Positions 9,486-21,834 of a stretch of DNA of 64,000 nucleotides are shown here, in pieces. The position numbers and the translations under genes are program-made. Origin of the DNA: Opisthorchis felineus (lineage: Eukaryota; Platyhelminthes; Trematoda; Opisthorchiida; Opisthorchiidae). Numbering within the stretch: the stretch's first letter is position 1; each line of letters begins with the position of its first letter. Where the stretch lies: NCBI GenBank assembly GCA_004794785.1, contig SJOL01002839.1:104838-168837 (forward strand), read 5' to 3'. A model generated the notes under the pieces. That model saw nothing but the letters and a program-made list of their open reading frames with translations. It did not search any database and was not told the DNA's origin.

Positions 9486-10900
9486 AACTTTGAATCCCAG
9501 GCGATAGAGGTCCCACTATGGAAGAACACATTTATGACGGAGCTATGCTGCCTGTGGAATCGCATTCTCCTGCAACCCTTGTCGGTAAATCTTCCTCTCC
9601 GTTAGGGTGATGTGTGTAGTATGCAGTATGCAGTAGTACGCAGTAAGAAACAATCATGTGTTCAAAACCCGTCCATTTAGCATGTTTCATTGTTCTCATG
9701 TAGAAGCCAGATGAGAGTTTGCCAGGATCAGGTGGGTTACCGGAATACACTTGAGCCCAGCGGAAATCCCAACCAGACTAATATCTTTCAAAAATAAACA
9801 CACACTAAGGTGTAAAACAACAACTTGTGTTGTAAGATTCCTTCCCTTCTGGCCAACGCAGTGTTTGTCGCGGTCGTTAAACTGAAGTTTTTATATCTAA
9901 TTTGTCTTCTGCATTGCGCCCAGTCTTTCCTTTGGTTTCGAGATAGCTCATCTTAGCGTGTTCACTGGTTTAGAGATAACTGTTGTTGTCACAGATGTTT
10001 TGCAGTCCTTTCAGAGATGTTTTTGATATACGGCAAAGTAGCCTCTTAACCAGGAATTGAACCATTCTTCTGACACGCCTTTAAACATGTGCAAAATCTA
10101 GAGGGAAACGGCATAATGCGCAAGTTATCACTGCACACATAAAAAACAGATATTTTCATATTGTGGGTCCCTAAGTTTAAGAAAAAACGGTACTATTCCA
10201 GCATGTATTACCATTTTTCGCCTCATATTCAAACAGAAGCCCACGGGGCGAGTCAAGCTTCACGTGACGCATTTGATCACACTTTGTTACACCATAAAAT
10301 ATTGACCTCGTTTATCACACAAAGACATGCTTGGCAACACTTTGGTGTATGAAGTACTACTGTACAGTATGTGCTCGCTCAGGTGATCCAATATTACTGA
10401 AATAAGTCTAATAGGCATATATGTGGGATCGAAGAACGTGGTTTCTATCATCACCGAAACCTACAAGATATATCACGTGACATCACCTTAAGCACTCAGC
10501 TGGTTTGATAATGTAGGGCAAGAATAAGTACCATTGAACATGACACTCAGCAGCTGACCCGAAGATGGGACCGATGGAAACGGGTGAGCACAAATACGGA
10601 GCTACATTGCTTGATTCAGATTATCTTGTTCCGGGGAATGGTTCTCCACGTTTAAGAGTTTGCAGCAATGTCATAGCACTGAAAACACATCAACTACTGT
10701 TCACTTGTTTGCTCCCACTCACGTATTTCTTTTGAAGCACTGTTTCTCATGAATTCCACACCAAGGGTTTGCTTTTTAGGAAAAAGTCTAACTTATCGAA
10801 TAAAGTTTGTAAACCACCAGTGTCCCTCTTTCCCTGCGTTACGGGATGGAAGCTTAGTCACTGATTACTAGCGTCAAGCATTTGAAAATATAAAAATTAC

Positions 10901-11119
10901 TTGAAACCAGGGTGCTGAAGATAACGCAGTGCCCAAAGGTGATCCACAGTACTGTGAAAACACGGATCCCATCAAGGCAGCTCAGTTGATGTGGACGTAT
11001 CAGCCCTTCGGCACCAGACTTCTCCGTTCTCGTAGGAAACGACCAGAGCTTTTGGATGTTGTGAGGCCATGCAAACGCGACTCCGATTTTACCGAAAAAA
11101 TTCAACTCTGTCATAAATT
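10901..11119 (-). CDS. NRF-6-like protein, exon entering the acyltransferase-3 domain
   Basis: The acceptor is a pyrimidine-rich TTTCAG and the exon starts with two bases completing a Glu codon from the previous exon. It encodes FMTELNFFGKIGVAFAWPHN, an NIQKLW segment and then LSCLDGIRVFTVLWITFGHC. The CLxGIRVxxxLWxxxGH block is the most recognisable signature of NRF-6-type acyltransferase-3 proteins, and its His is the presumed catalytic residue of the superfamily. The exon ends TCA-A before GTAATT (phase 1), matching the next exon. Length 219 bp = 2 + 72 codons + 1. Confidence 0.85.
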
Positions 11120-11377
11120 CTGAAATATTCGTGGCAGAGAGCAGAATGTCAACCGCAGTAGAAAAAGTCACTAAAACACCTAGGACCAGGTATCATCCTA
11201 ATCCGTATGTCAAACCCGGCAAAACCATGACGACCAGTCAGTCTAGGGGCAACGTGAAAACGTAAATAAACTGCTTCTAAGCACACTAAATAAGGCTAAC
11301 AGCCAGTCTGTGTTGCTCAGCCGTTCCTTCACTTGGCCAGTACAGCAATGCAGGTTAACGTGATACGAATCTTCACT

Positions 11378-11532
11378 ATGGATGGATGGATGGATGGATG
11401 GATGGATGGATGGATGGATGGATGGATGGATGGATGGATGGATGGATGGATGGATGGATGGATGGATGGATGGATGGATGGATGGATGGATGGATGGATG
11501 GATGGATGGATGGATGGATGGATGGATGGATG
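11378..11532 (+). repeat. (ATGG)n tetranucleotide microsatellite
   Basis: A perfect 155-bp ATGG array, about 39 units, in an intron of the NRF-6-like gene. It creates long Met-Asp-Gly-Trp and Ile-His-Pro-Ser open frames on the two strands that are not genes. The absence of any interruption suggests recent expansion and length polymorphism. Confidence 0.95.
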
Positions 11533-11787
11533 TTTGAAGTAGTGAGTAGTTGGACGAATAAAGCGTTTAAAGGCGGCTTTGAAAAACCACTACTGGTTGC
11601 CGTAAACATGCACTGTTTACTTTTTGCTACCAGTTCTTTACATGATGGGCTGATCTCCGTTACTTTACCTTCCTAAATAAGGTATCCTAAGTGTTAGTAA
11701 TCCCCATGTTAGATGACACCACAAAATCAACCCAGTTTTGAACATTTACTAAATAATGCAGGTTTTGTGGAATGATTCAAACAGTAC

Positions 11788-12048
11788 CTAAACGGAATTT
11801 CTCGTATTCTTCATCATCATTTCGCAGTTCCCGTGCTGGCACCTCTTTGATCTCGCCTCCCTCATCCGAACTGGACGGCGAACGGATGTCCGCCGTTGGT
11901 TCGGTGGTGAAAGAGCGAAATAAGTCGTCCATAAATTTGCGCGCGATATGGGTGAGAATCGCGGTGAAAATCCAACTGACAAGGTGTGTCACCGTCATGA
12001 TTGATTCAAAAACGAGGCCAACCAATATAAGCAGAAAGCAGGTAGCAG
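11788..12048 (-). CDS. NRF-6-like protein, exon with first transmembrane segments and linker
   Basis: The frame encodes a hydrophobic stretch (AATCFLLILVGLVFESIM, then VTHLVSWIFTAIL), then an acidic, Ser-rich cytoplasmic-type linker and ends EYEKFRL-G before GTACTG (phase 1). The 5' edge is uncertain. CTAG at 12049-12052 gives a phase that joins exon 2 directly, while TTCCAG would start the exon at 12056 and require another exon in between. In most family members about 50 residues separate the CLPxSC motif from the first membrane helix, so a small undetected exon between 12.1 and 15.4 kb is plausible. The linker-TM order fits the family. Confidence 0.6.
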
Positions 12049-12694
12049 CTAGTAAGCTGGAAGCGAACAGAGTATTGAGGAATGCACAACATTATTGCAA
12101 AATTCCATCATTCCATCATCGTGGACAAGTTATCGGAAAGTCAGACTGTGCTAGCACTGAAGGTGTAATTTTCTGGAAAAGAAGAGCCTGACCAATATTT
12201 CTAAAATTGTTTTTTATAATACTACAGACGACTGTTTGATTTAAATTCAGAAAGGCCGTATCCACGCGGGGGTGGGGCGGTTTCAGGATTCGTACCGTCA
12301 AAACAATTTCACTAAAATACTGCAAGCTGTTCCTGACGAACAGCTGATACCATGACCACAACCGCAAACCGATGTTCGACTGATCAAGCTACTGTCATGG
12401 ACAACAATAGTGGTTCATCAAGACCATTTGAATTCCGGAGGGTACGAATAAAAGCTAACGTAAAACAAGCATTAGCGGGCAAAGAGTGAACATTCACTCA
12501 GTATTTATAAACCTGGAGGACGAGAGAAAAGGGAAACAGAATATCTTTATTTTTGATGTATGGCGTACACTTGGAATTTAATTACAGTTGAATTACAGTA
12601 GATCCGAGTTTCCTTACCGGTTGCAAAATTTTCGAAATTTATCTGCATTTGGGCGTTTTTACATCGAAACCTATAGATAAAATTAGCAATGAGA

Positions 12695-12872
12695 TTCTTC
12701 CAGTTGCAGCACTCTTTCGGTACCTAGCTACCACGCCTCAAGAAAGGAGCGCGACGGCTGCTGGATTGCCCATGCCTACATAGGAGCAGTCGAGGAGCTG
12801 ATGTTGGGTTTGAACCACGGACCTTTCGGTCGATAAGCCGGCACCTTAACCACTGAACTATCTCTAGCTCAG
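12695..12872 (-). mobile_element. tRNA-headed SINE family A, copy 4 (older)
   Basis: Minus strand: GAGCTAGAGATAGTTCAGTG, TTAAGG, a B-box-like GTGGTTCAAACCCAAC, then the diverged body with GGTAGCTAGGTACCGAAAG. More substitutions than the copies at 5287 and 8597. Confidence 0.75.
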
Positions 12873-12899
12873 TGTAGTAGGACTTGCCAGCTCAAGCTG

Positions 12900-15400
12900 C
12901 CAATCGGTATTCCGCTTACAATTGTAAAAGCTAAGGCTATCTAAAAAGTCTTAAAAAACGGTGGCTCAATGTAAAAATGCGAATTTTTGTCACCAAGCAT
13001 GCAACTATCGCTAAAGTAGAAGAACTGAGGCTGTCTTGAGAAATTAGACCTACTCAATGCGTCTTCGACGTTAAATACTTCTCGATCGTCTTCCAATCTA
13101 CAAACGAATCAGGTGAGAAAGGTCGCCGAATGGGGATACTAGTACCCTTCACTGCCATTCATCACTACCCACTTATTTCGATCGCTTGTCTCTCCATCTA
13201 CCCGAAGGTTGACTCATTAGGCAATGCTGTCCAGACCGCTCGAATGATATGCATGACAATATATGCACTTTACCACTTCTCAGTACTTATCGTAGACTCT
13301 TCTAGACTTTAGCTGAACTGGGCAATGACTTAGTGTCTCCAACCGGTTCGATGACTGAAAAATAAACTACTGTGTTTTCGGAACGAGACCGGTCGAAATG
13401 ACTATACAATAAACTAGGTGTGTAAGTGCACAAAATCGGTTCGAACCTGGGTGGCAAATAAAGGCCGGTACCCTTATATTCTAATTGCATTTCGTCAAGC
13501 CCGAATGTCTTCAAACTAGGGAACTCCAGACATAAAGAACACGTAAGCTCCATAACCACACTGTTGGATTCATCTATTTGTCCGATGAGGCGCAGCTCTC
13601 AAGAGGGTCGTAGCCATTTCGTCTAAGTTGGTTTTTCAAAGTAAACGAGATGACTCACACCGCGTTACGACGGGGGACTCCAGTTAATGGGGACATTTTC
13701 TGGCCTAATTTTAAAAATATACGAATGTTCAAAATCGGTGGAGAAACAGAGTGTGAATAAATTGGAAACGGTTGAAATGTGGTTTCGCCATTCTGATCTA
13801 CTCCAGCAAAATGACTTTATGCTGTTCGTGTTAATCCCTCCACACAAGAATCAAAACGATCAAATTTTCAGTGCTTATCGACTTGCAGCTATTTCTGCTT
13901 CCTTATTCTCTTTACCAGGGACTCTGATTGGTGGTTTACAGTAGAACTAGTTGAAAGGTCACGCCACACACTAAGCACCACCATATGTCTGTCCCCCACC
14001 ATTTATGTCTGTTGCCGTTATAAGTGTGTGGATAGGAAAGTTGGTCTTCCCGGACGACAACCTATACGGTCCGGATAGGATTTCAGCCCGGTACTAACTG
14101 GCAAGCGCCACAGTACCAAAGTTGCTTCACTCAGCCCATGCCCATGGTCATTCTACCTAAAGCGTGCTCAATGTATTTCCATCGCGCGCGTGATTCGTTG
14201 TAAACCCGTGTATCCTTGTGTCCGGCTGTAAACCATTTCACGCACAACTTGAGGCGTGACGGCACGTGGTATGGCGAACGTTTCGAACTGGCCAACATGG
14301 CGCCTGTTGACCTCACTTTAGCTGTAATTCCATTTGTCTGCGTCAGTATTGATGTCTCCGCTGCCCAGTATCCCAACTACATGTTACATACCCGAGGACC
14401 TCCTATTCACCTTTGGATCTGCAGAAGGCAGAAGAGTATCAACGCTGGCTTTGTTAAAATCCATCTTACTACTTCGGATTCTACGAGAAGCGTGCTTGGA
14501 GCATGCGACCTTGGGTGAACCTCAGAGGAGAATAGAATGTTGGCAAAAAAGCTAATCAATTTATTGATTCACTGAATAAAGCAGATGCATGATATGCAAT
14601 ATCAGAACTCCCCAAACTGAGTACCAAAACTATGTATGCCTTAGGAAAACGCTGTCTTGATATTCGGAGTTTCAGATAAATATCGCACTGACCCAGAATT
14701 CAATGTCGAGAAACTGAAAATGAGCTCAGCAAATTCCCTCTCTGTCTTTTAAAATACCGGAAGAAGCACTACAATCTCGTTGGTTCAGGGAAGACATGAA
14801 TCTGTAAGAGCTAAGGGTAGAAAAGAGGATCCTTTGGTCTGATCGGAAGTGGATCACACACAGGAGTCACCGCTTTTTGTAGACAGCAGGAATCTGGAGC
14901 ATTTGTGAAGCCCAGGAATCGGTCACTTTAGGGGAGCAATTACGCACACGCTTGTAGGTCGACGGCATGCAGGTTTTGAATAAGTTTTGTAAACAACTAC
15001 CTCTTCTTCATTCTCAGTAAAGCCTACTGACAGTGGTATCTGATGGTATTCGTTGTGTTGCACACTGTGCCTACAGATCTCAAAGCTGTGATCCTCTCAT
15101 AGCCTGTGTGTGAAGCAGTAGACCCTTACAAAAAGGAGTAGCTATTTCAGCCTGCATTTCGCTAGTTAAAAGGCTCAGAACAAGAACTAGACGAGGAAAA
15201 TTCATTCCACACATTATTCTGAAGAGAAACCCGACTGAACACTGAAAGAAACCTACATTGCCAACCAGAACCACCTGTCTTTCGGAAGACCTTCCGGACT
15301 ACTGTGACAATAGCTTGCTTCCTCATCCACGCCAAGGCTGACCCACGATAATACTGATAATCGAAAGGTTAGTCATATAATACATTATTAAACTGCACCT
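12900..15400. other. Intronic or unresolved sequence of the NRF-6-like gene
   Basis: No convincing exon found, although one small NRF exon may hide here. A GGTTCGAACCTGGG word at about 13439 looks like a polymerase III B box without a clear A box. The open frames at 13302-13559 and 13665-13944 have no recognisable motifs and no splice-site support. Confidence 0.5.
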
Positions 15401-15403
15401 TAC

Positions 15404-15733
15404 CCGTTTGAGCAATATGCACGGCTTCATTTGTGCTGCAAGATCTGGGCAAACATAAGCCAAACTGCAAACCTGAATGCTTAAAACAAGGCGATAAACA
15501 AAAGTTTTCCGTTTGCTTTTTAGGCAAACTTACTACATCAGTTGATATGGGCAGTTTTGGGAGGGAGTGGATCGAAATAGTGCAATACTTGGCCGGCGTT
15601 TCTCTATACCGTGGAAGTATATTCTTGGGCATAGACATGCAGAGTTCAAAACTTCCGGGCCAAATATTTGCTTCGCCAGGGGTCCCAGGAATTGGCCGAC
15701 CCATTGCACTAAGCCCTTGGATGGTTGGGTAAG
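15404..15733 (-). CDS. NRF-6-like protein, exon 2 (NRF domain)
   Basis: The exon begins after CTAACAG and restores phase. It encodes GRPIPGTPGEANIWPGSFELC, the family's Gly-Arg-Pro ... Trp-x-Gly-Ser-(Phe/Tyr)-x-x-Cys signature, then KYCTISI and FGLCLPRSCS, the paired-Cys hallmark that closes the NRF domain. It ends ACG-G before the donor GTAAGG (phase 1). The NRF domain is predicted to lie outside the cell or in the lumen, held together by disulphides. The order of motifs, the spacing between Cys residues and the matching phases on both sides make this one of the best-supported coding segments in the window. Confidence 0.8.
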
Positions 15734-15759
15734 CTGTTAGGTCATTACTAAATTCCTAC

Positions 15760-16051
15760 ATTGGAAGACGGTGAGATTCCCTCTGATGATTTCATTCACA
15801 ATGGCCCGCATATCATACCAACATTCTGATGTTAAGTTCAACGTAGCGTTTGCTTTCATCACCAGTTTCATGCTGTTTTCGGGTCTATAGATCCCCATCA
15901 AACGTCTTTCAAGCTGCTCATAATAGTTCGCGTGGTGAGCAGCCACAGACAATCTGGTCAGCGCCGCTTGGTATGAGTACAGTGGATACTTTCCGACTAC
16001 AGCGTTCATGAGGAAACACACCAGAATGAATTTTATCGGTGACTTCTTCAT
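15760..16051 (-). CDS. NRF-6-like acyltransferase-3 family protein, N-terminal exon (signal peptide, start of NRF domain)
   Basis: This is the first coding exon of a minus-strand gene related to nematode nose-resistant-to-fluoxetine proteins. These are multipass membrane proteins with an extracellular NRF domain and an acyltransferase-3 domain; their substrate is generally not defined. The start chosen is the Met of MKKSPIKFILVCFLMNAVVG, a good signal peptide; an upstream in-frame Met (MDVVV) would bury it. After the signal come two N-glycosylation sequons (NAT, NLT) and SECWYDMRAIVNEI, the conserved Cys-containing start of NRF domains. The exon ends CAA-T before GTAGGA (phase 1). The following intron would be only 26 nt. 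Homology is by recognition of family motifs, not a search. Confidence 0.7.
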
Positions 16052-19000
16052 TACAGGATCTGCGGGTCGAACCACTACGTCCATTGGAATGGCACAAACC
16101 TGGTGCACCAGTTTAATGTCGGTCCCAGTGCAAGCATGTGTTTAGTTTAAAGGCAGGGCGCGAGTTCCATTTCATTGGTTTATTGTGGCTGTCGTATTCT
16201 GATTGGCGAAGACAAAACGATTCAAGGCAAACGCGCATCACAATCAGAAACATAAATTACCGAAAGAACCCATTTTGTCACTAAACTCTGCTGAAATTGT
16301 CCGAGTAGAAACCCAAATAAAAATGCGACATTTGGCTTTCGAGCGGTTCATAAGCAATGACAACATTGGACAGAAAACAGAATTTTATGAAGGCCCATCA
16401 GTGACAGGAAGTTGACTGGATCGGCATTCTTATTCAGACTCCCGAGGACATTATCTCGAGTCTGACAAATGGATGCCGATCGTTCATACCCTGTACATGT
16501 CTTAGTAGTCTGAAAGAGATACAGAATCCTAGTAACCGGATTTGTTTAGTCATGCTATTTCAAGACGTAGAACTGAGCTCTTCAAGAGGTTTTGTACCGA
16601 TACCTCAGGTTATTCAGTGTTGCAATATATCAGGTTGATGGTGTTCGGCAGCCAGGTAACTTCCTTCCGGTCGAAGCTGAATACAGCTTTGTTAGCAGTT
16701 GACTTCGTAAAAGAATTTATCCAGCAGGTATCATTTTTAGACGCAAGTTTCTTAAGCAAACCAATAATGGAGAAAAGCCAGTGATGCCGGACCTTAGGTT
16801 GCAATTTCATAGACCAACTGACCTGACAACACTCGCTAGACAGCTACTAACTGTTGGATCAAATTGTGCATTCCCACGAAATTGTAGGTCTCAGTTCGGA
16901 CAATAAGCAATGACCGGACGTTGTTCACATTATTCTTCGATGGGCGATTCGGTTAAAGGGCAAGTTTTAAAACTGGTTACAGTAGGCTTACTTTTCGGAT
17001 AACATCTGGAACCTGGATGGCTGAATGTTTCGTCTTTGAGTTGAGGTTTTTGAAGGAATGGTGTAAATGTGACTCCTGTTGATCTCGCTTAGTGTGGTAA
17101 GTTATGGAATGGGCAGAATGACTGCCATCTAGTCGAAATATGGGGTCAGAAGAAAACTGGAGTTTGTCATTTCATAAATATAATGCACATCAATCTCTCC
17201 CAAGGCGAGTTTTTGGATCATCTAGACCCACACAGTAACATGTTTTAGTGGACCAGGTATAAAACAGCTTTTCGTGTGTATCCTGACAAAGATTCGCTCA
17301 CTTTTGGCACTCTGTCTTAGCTACCTTCTATTAATTCGTGTAGAGTTATGTTGGAGTCTTATCGTTTTTCAACATTACTAAAGTATCTAATGAACTTTGT
17401 GAACGTGCTGAAAGAATACAGCCCCCTTTCTGGAGTATGAATCAAGCCTGCACAATTCCACTTCTATACCGGCCTGGGCGTCCTGTAGGCTTATGGAACA
17501 GAAGCCTATCGAGATATCGACGTTCTGGTGGTTCACACATAATTTGGGAAACCGGTCCAGATTTTTGCAGTACGACCAGGTTGCCTGTTTTTTTAAACCT
17601 CAAGGCTGTCACAGTATGACCACCACTTATTCTTGGCATCGTGGACACCCAGTTTGTGGCAGACCTTTTGATATATTTTTTTATCCAAATTACGCTTAGA
17701 ATCTGAGTATCGATAGTGCCACCTGTGTGGAGTTTGTCCTGCTTTAGACGCTTCGCTATGACTCCCTGTAAATTGCGCACAATTTTCTCCGATAGTCCAC
17801 TGAATTCAACACGAAGTTACACAAATGGCATAAGCTTTTGTCGCATCTGTGGATATCTCCCGGCCAGCTCTAGTTAGTTTTGTCATTCCCGTTCACATCG
17901 CCTTGGAAGCGGTTTTCGGAAAAGCTGCGAAACTGAAGTTATTGTGAATCATGCTAGTTGCCTAGGGCTTAGGAGTGCGCTCGCTTTTTGGATGTCATTT
18001 GCATGACTGACAGACACCAAGCTAGTTATAGACATGAAACAACCAATGAATAATCAAACGACCACACTGAGACGGAGAAGAGGAAAGGTTAAGACACTGC
18101 ATTCATCTGGGATGGTATGGAGACTGGGACAGATACACATTGAGTAACAAGCAGCTAGATAATGAAGAGTTGGAGGAGGCTTGAAAAATAGCAATAGATA
18201 CGGAAAGAGCCGCAAAAATCTAAATGCAACCGTTTCTTTGCGGTCACGGAGGAACGCGGGATAATTTGGAAGACAAACTTGACCGGGTTTGTCAGGTGAT
18301 TAAAGGAGGTCTGGAGTGGAACGGAAGAAGTCGGTTTGCGGTGTCAGTTACCATCGTGGAAGCAATGAAATGTAGGTGAAAATGCTACGTCCAGTGGGTT
18401 AGGGATCATTTGAATATAACTGCTTAACGATACAGCGTGACTGAGAAACAACCTTTTCAAACACAGCCTAGTATTGTAACGTACGTAAAAAAAGTATTTC
18501 CCAGAACAGCATAGCAGTACTGTTTAGCAGAGAGAATCTCGTTTCTTAGAAAAAGATGTTACGAGGGGTTACAATCTTTCCGACAGCAAAAGTGGAAGTA
18601 TGTTCAAAAGGGCGAACTAGTTATGTTTCAGAATTTGAGATCAAAAGGTCGGTGTTTTGCTGGGTTTAGAATAAAAAAGGTTGAAAATTTGGTTAAGAAA
18701 TGGTTGACCCATTGGATATAGCCCTAACCGTAAATGTCTGCATGCTACAAATCCGGTGTACTGATGAATCGCTCATCAATATTTCGTGAGTAAGCTGATC
18801 TTTGAAACAAACAAATGTTCCATTGTCCTCGTCAGTGTGAATGGAACCAGAAATAAAAGGAAGCAAATATCTGGTGAACAAGAGTTGTGCAGTAGAACTG
18901 AAGCAAACACTGAGGATAAGTGAGCCAGCCTTGAGCACCTAAGAGAGAGCAACGTCAAGGCGTATCTGCATCAAGTAGTTTGTTGGAAAGTTTTCTTTAC

Positions 19001-19120
19001 AGTCCATCAAGCCGGAATGTGTTCCAGACATCCGGGGTTTACCCGCCATGCTGTCACACACAAGGTCGAGATCTTCCGAAATAGCAAGGCATATAATTCG
19101 GTTTCACCAAATGTGCATGT
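16052..19120. other. Intergenic, no gene recognised
   Basis: Upstream of the NRF-6-like start. A 112-aa open frame at 17442-17780 (minus) has no motif I recognise. No promoter element could be assigned. No repeat of the families described here was seen. Confidence 0.5.
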
Positions 19121-19129
19121 GCACAAAGT

Positions 19130-19345
19130 GTCGAGGAGGTTTGGGAATTTCGGATGAGACTTAGTCCTGCAAGTGGAGTCAATCTATCCCGACAAACTGA
19201 GAAACACTGTACACTTGTTTCATCCTTGTTGAAGACTATCAGCAACGTGCATCCCACAAACCGTTAGAGCGATTAGAACCTACTATCTGCCGGTTAGTAG
19301 TTGAGAACTACACCGTTTGGCTACGAGTGGCTCATCAGCAATGTG
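19130..19345 (-). mobile_element. tRNA-headed SINE family B, copy 3
   Basis: Minus strand: TGATGAGCCACTCGTAGCCA and AACGGTGTAG head, then GGGATGCACGTTGCTGATAG and a TGCAGGACTAAGTCTCATCC end. Diverged but colinear with 7490-7665. Confidence 0.6.
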
Positions 19346-19726
19346 AGTAACGTGTGCATACAAACCCGCAAACTCTTCATACTACCGACTGACTGTTAGT
19401 AACCCAGGCGAGGAATAAATCACAATTTGCGTAGACCTTTCACCTGAGAAGCCTGCTGAAATATCTTGCGTTGCTTCTTGGCTTTTCGCCAATAAAGTGG
19501 CTTTATTTAGAGGACGAATTTTTGATTGAGCTTTCTCAAATTCTTATTACTCACATTCTGAAGTTTATCATCGTTCCGCTGGGCTCTACGACACGGAACC
19601 TGTTTAAACTTCTGGATGGTAAAAGTTGTTAAGTGCTCCTGTAGTGCTTCAGCTAAACATGTAAGAAATTGAACTACCAAGAAATTTGACGAACACAGAG
19701 TAAAAGGACCTGGTTGTTCAGACGTA

Positions 19727-20125
19727 ATACACTACTCATAGGGTTGCTGAAAATTATTCAACAGCCCACGACCGGTCTCGTCCTTCTTAGGGCTCATCAG
19801 GCAGGCGCAGTTCCTGAGTTTCCGTCAAACTTATGTTCGAATTGAACCCGAATTGCACGAGATTAGCGAAATACACTAATTTGCAAACAAATTTGGTTTT
19901 GCGGGAGACTCACCTGATGACCCAAGAAGGGCGAAACCGGTAGTGGGCTGTCGAATAATTTTCAGGAACCTCATGATTAGTTTGTTACGTCTATACACGT
20001 ATCGCGATATCTTGAGTTTCGTACTAACTGAAACATGAGGTGGCCCGGTAAAGCACATTCAGTTGCTTGGACGCATCATAAACGAGAGATTCAGCTGGGT
20101 TCCAGGTGTGTCTCTCGCAAAACCG
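19727..20125. repeat. Dispersed repeat D, palindromic pair (19727-19985) plus outer fragment (20030-20125)
   Basis: 19731 to about 19810 is a D core on the minus strand and 19905 to about 19985 is a D core on the plus strand, so the two face each other as inverted arms around a roughly 100-bp centre. The plus-strand arm has the cleanest core in the window: CTGATGACCCAAGAAGGGCG followed by AAACCGG and GGGCTGTCG. 20030-20125 carries the outer D segment (ACGAGAGATTCAGCTGGGTT). Arm ends are CATAGGGTTGCTGAAAAT and ATTTTCAGGAACCTCATG. Confidence 0.7.
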
Positions 20126-20299
20126 GACCAGGCTGTCGTTTTTGTCATTATGTACAGAAAAAAGAACCCGTTTTCTTCGTAATTTAATTAAATCCGATAT
20201 CACGCAACCAATTTCAAGCCATTTCACGGAATTACAAAGTGCACACACCGAGCCAAAAGTACGATATTCTCGAGATGGCTTTAGTCATACGTTTGGCGA

Positions 20300-20350
20300 G
20301 GAATCCCAGATAGCCTAACACCGGTTTCGCCCTTAACTGTACTCATCCGG
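20300..20350 (-). repeat. Dispersed repeat D, short fragment
   Basis: CACCGGTTTCGCCCTTAACTG followed by a degraded CTCATCC, matching the D core only. Both flanks are unrelated. Confidence 0.4.
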
Positions 20351-20893
20351 TAGGCCTAGTCCTACAGTTACCATCAATCTCTAATCATACTGGGAAACCA
20401 AGTAATAGGAAAGTGCAGACAAGCAATCATATGCCCACCAGTGTTGAAATATTGGTAGCTTGGTTGCGCTTATTGGTTTTCGATCAGGTGGAGATGTCAT
20501 CCGGGCGCAGTGTGCACCCAACTGCGCACACTGTTGATGTCTGTTGATTTGATGACGAAGTGTTTGCAAGTCAATTGCCAAGATCGGCGAACATATCAAC
20601 ACCCATCTGGTCAACACCCAACTCGTATGAATATCATGGTATCATGAACAAGAGATCCAGTTTAAGAACTGTTACAACCAACCTAATTTGAACAAGAGTG
20701 ATTATCGATACATACAATGATTTGGTGTTTTGGCACGACGTAAATTTGATAGAAATCCAAGGATTGATGGGCTTTAGGAAGGGAAAGTGCTGTTCCAAAT
20801 GAAGAATGGTGCAGACTTTGTACAGCACAAGAAGTTGTAGTGTGTCCCAAACGGAGGTGCGAAAGCCTGTTGTAATATTGATAATACGTTAAC

Positions 20894-21211
20894 ATGTCAT
20901 AGAATACAATAAAAATACCTGTCGAGGTTTTTCAGCTTTCGTCCGAGGGCAGTCTAAACTTCGTGACCGATGTTTATGAGTTCCTTGCCAATACACCCAG
21001 CTACAAAACCATAGGACCAACGCAACTTTTCATGAGAACACTTGTGTTGAAGCTACCAACGATTCAAGATGTAAAGGACATCAGCATCATTCAAGTGAAA
21101 ATCTATTGTGAAAGTTTCGTTTTCAAACGAACGGGTGCCCTATACGAGCCGCGGCAGGCAAACATTTGGCAGTTTTCATCCCCGTCAGCACCATATGAGT
21201 CCCACGCATGA
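20894..21211 (+). other. Unassigned open frame (possible exon)
   Basis: A plus-strand frame opens after an in-frame TAG near 20903 and runs to TGA at 21209-21211. Its translation is not low complexity (EVFQLSSEGSLNFVTDVYEF, then LPTIQDVKDISIIQVKIYCE). A TTTTTCAG near 20933 could be an acceptor. I do not recognise a family and see no convincing donor or partner exon. It may be a true terminal exon, an old repeat or chance. Confidence 0.2.
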
Positions 21212-21834
21212 ATCGTCTTGGAAGCAGATATATCTGCAGGGACTACTTTCAAGGTCCAGATATCCCCGCGTTCATCCATACTAGTCTTGACTAACTTAGG
21301 CTACAAGATCACTCAGATCACTGAAGTTAGGCTCAGGAATAATGTTCTTCGAGAATATGTCTGACCCAGCCACCTTACGGCACTGTATGATGAAGTTCAA
21401 GCGGCACGGGCTTTGCAGTTTGCTGAGCGTTGTCAGCGTTCTAGCATACCTAGTCTGGCTGAGACTGCTTTTGGAAACCGTATCGGCTGTAGACAAAGTG
21501 GATTATAGTTTTAGACGTCCTTTTCTCAATTTTTTATTCTCCATAGTCAGATGACTTCCGCTGAATAGGCTTCAGCTTACCGGTTGTGCCTAGTCATCCG
21601 TCTGAACAAGTGTCCTTTACGTACAGTACATTGACTATCTCTCGGCAAAACTAAATTAGTGTGGGAATGGGTGTATTGTGAGAACTCCGAACGATCTGGG
21701 TTCAAGTGTAACAAAAGGTAAGCGGAAGCTATGGGATTTTGCCTACCTGGTGAGCATGAAGTGGACGGGCAAAACGGGGGCAGTTTTCAGCAACATAATG
21801 AGCAGTGTTCTTTCAGGAAAACATACAGGAAAAC

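Noticed and set aside
11333..11676. Long Met-Asp-Gly-Trp and Ile-His-Pro-Ser open frames
   Set aside because: They are translations of the ATGG microsatellite on both strands.
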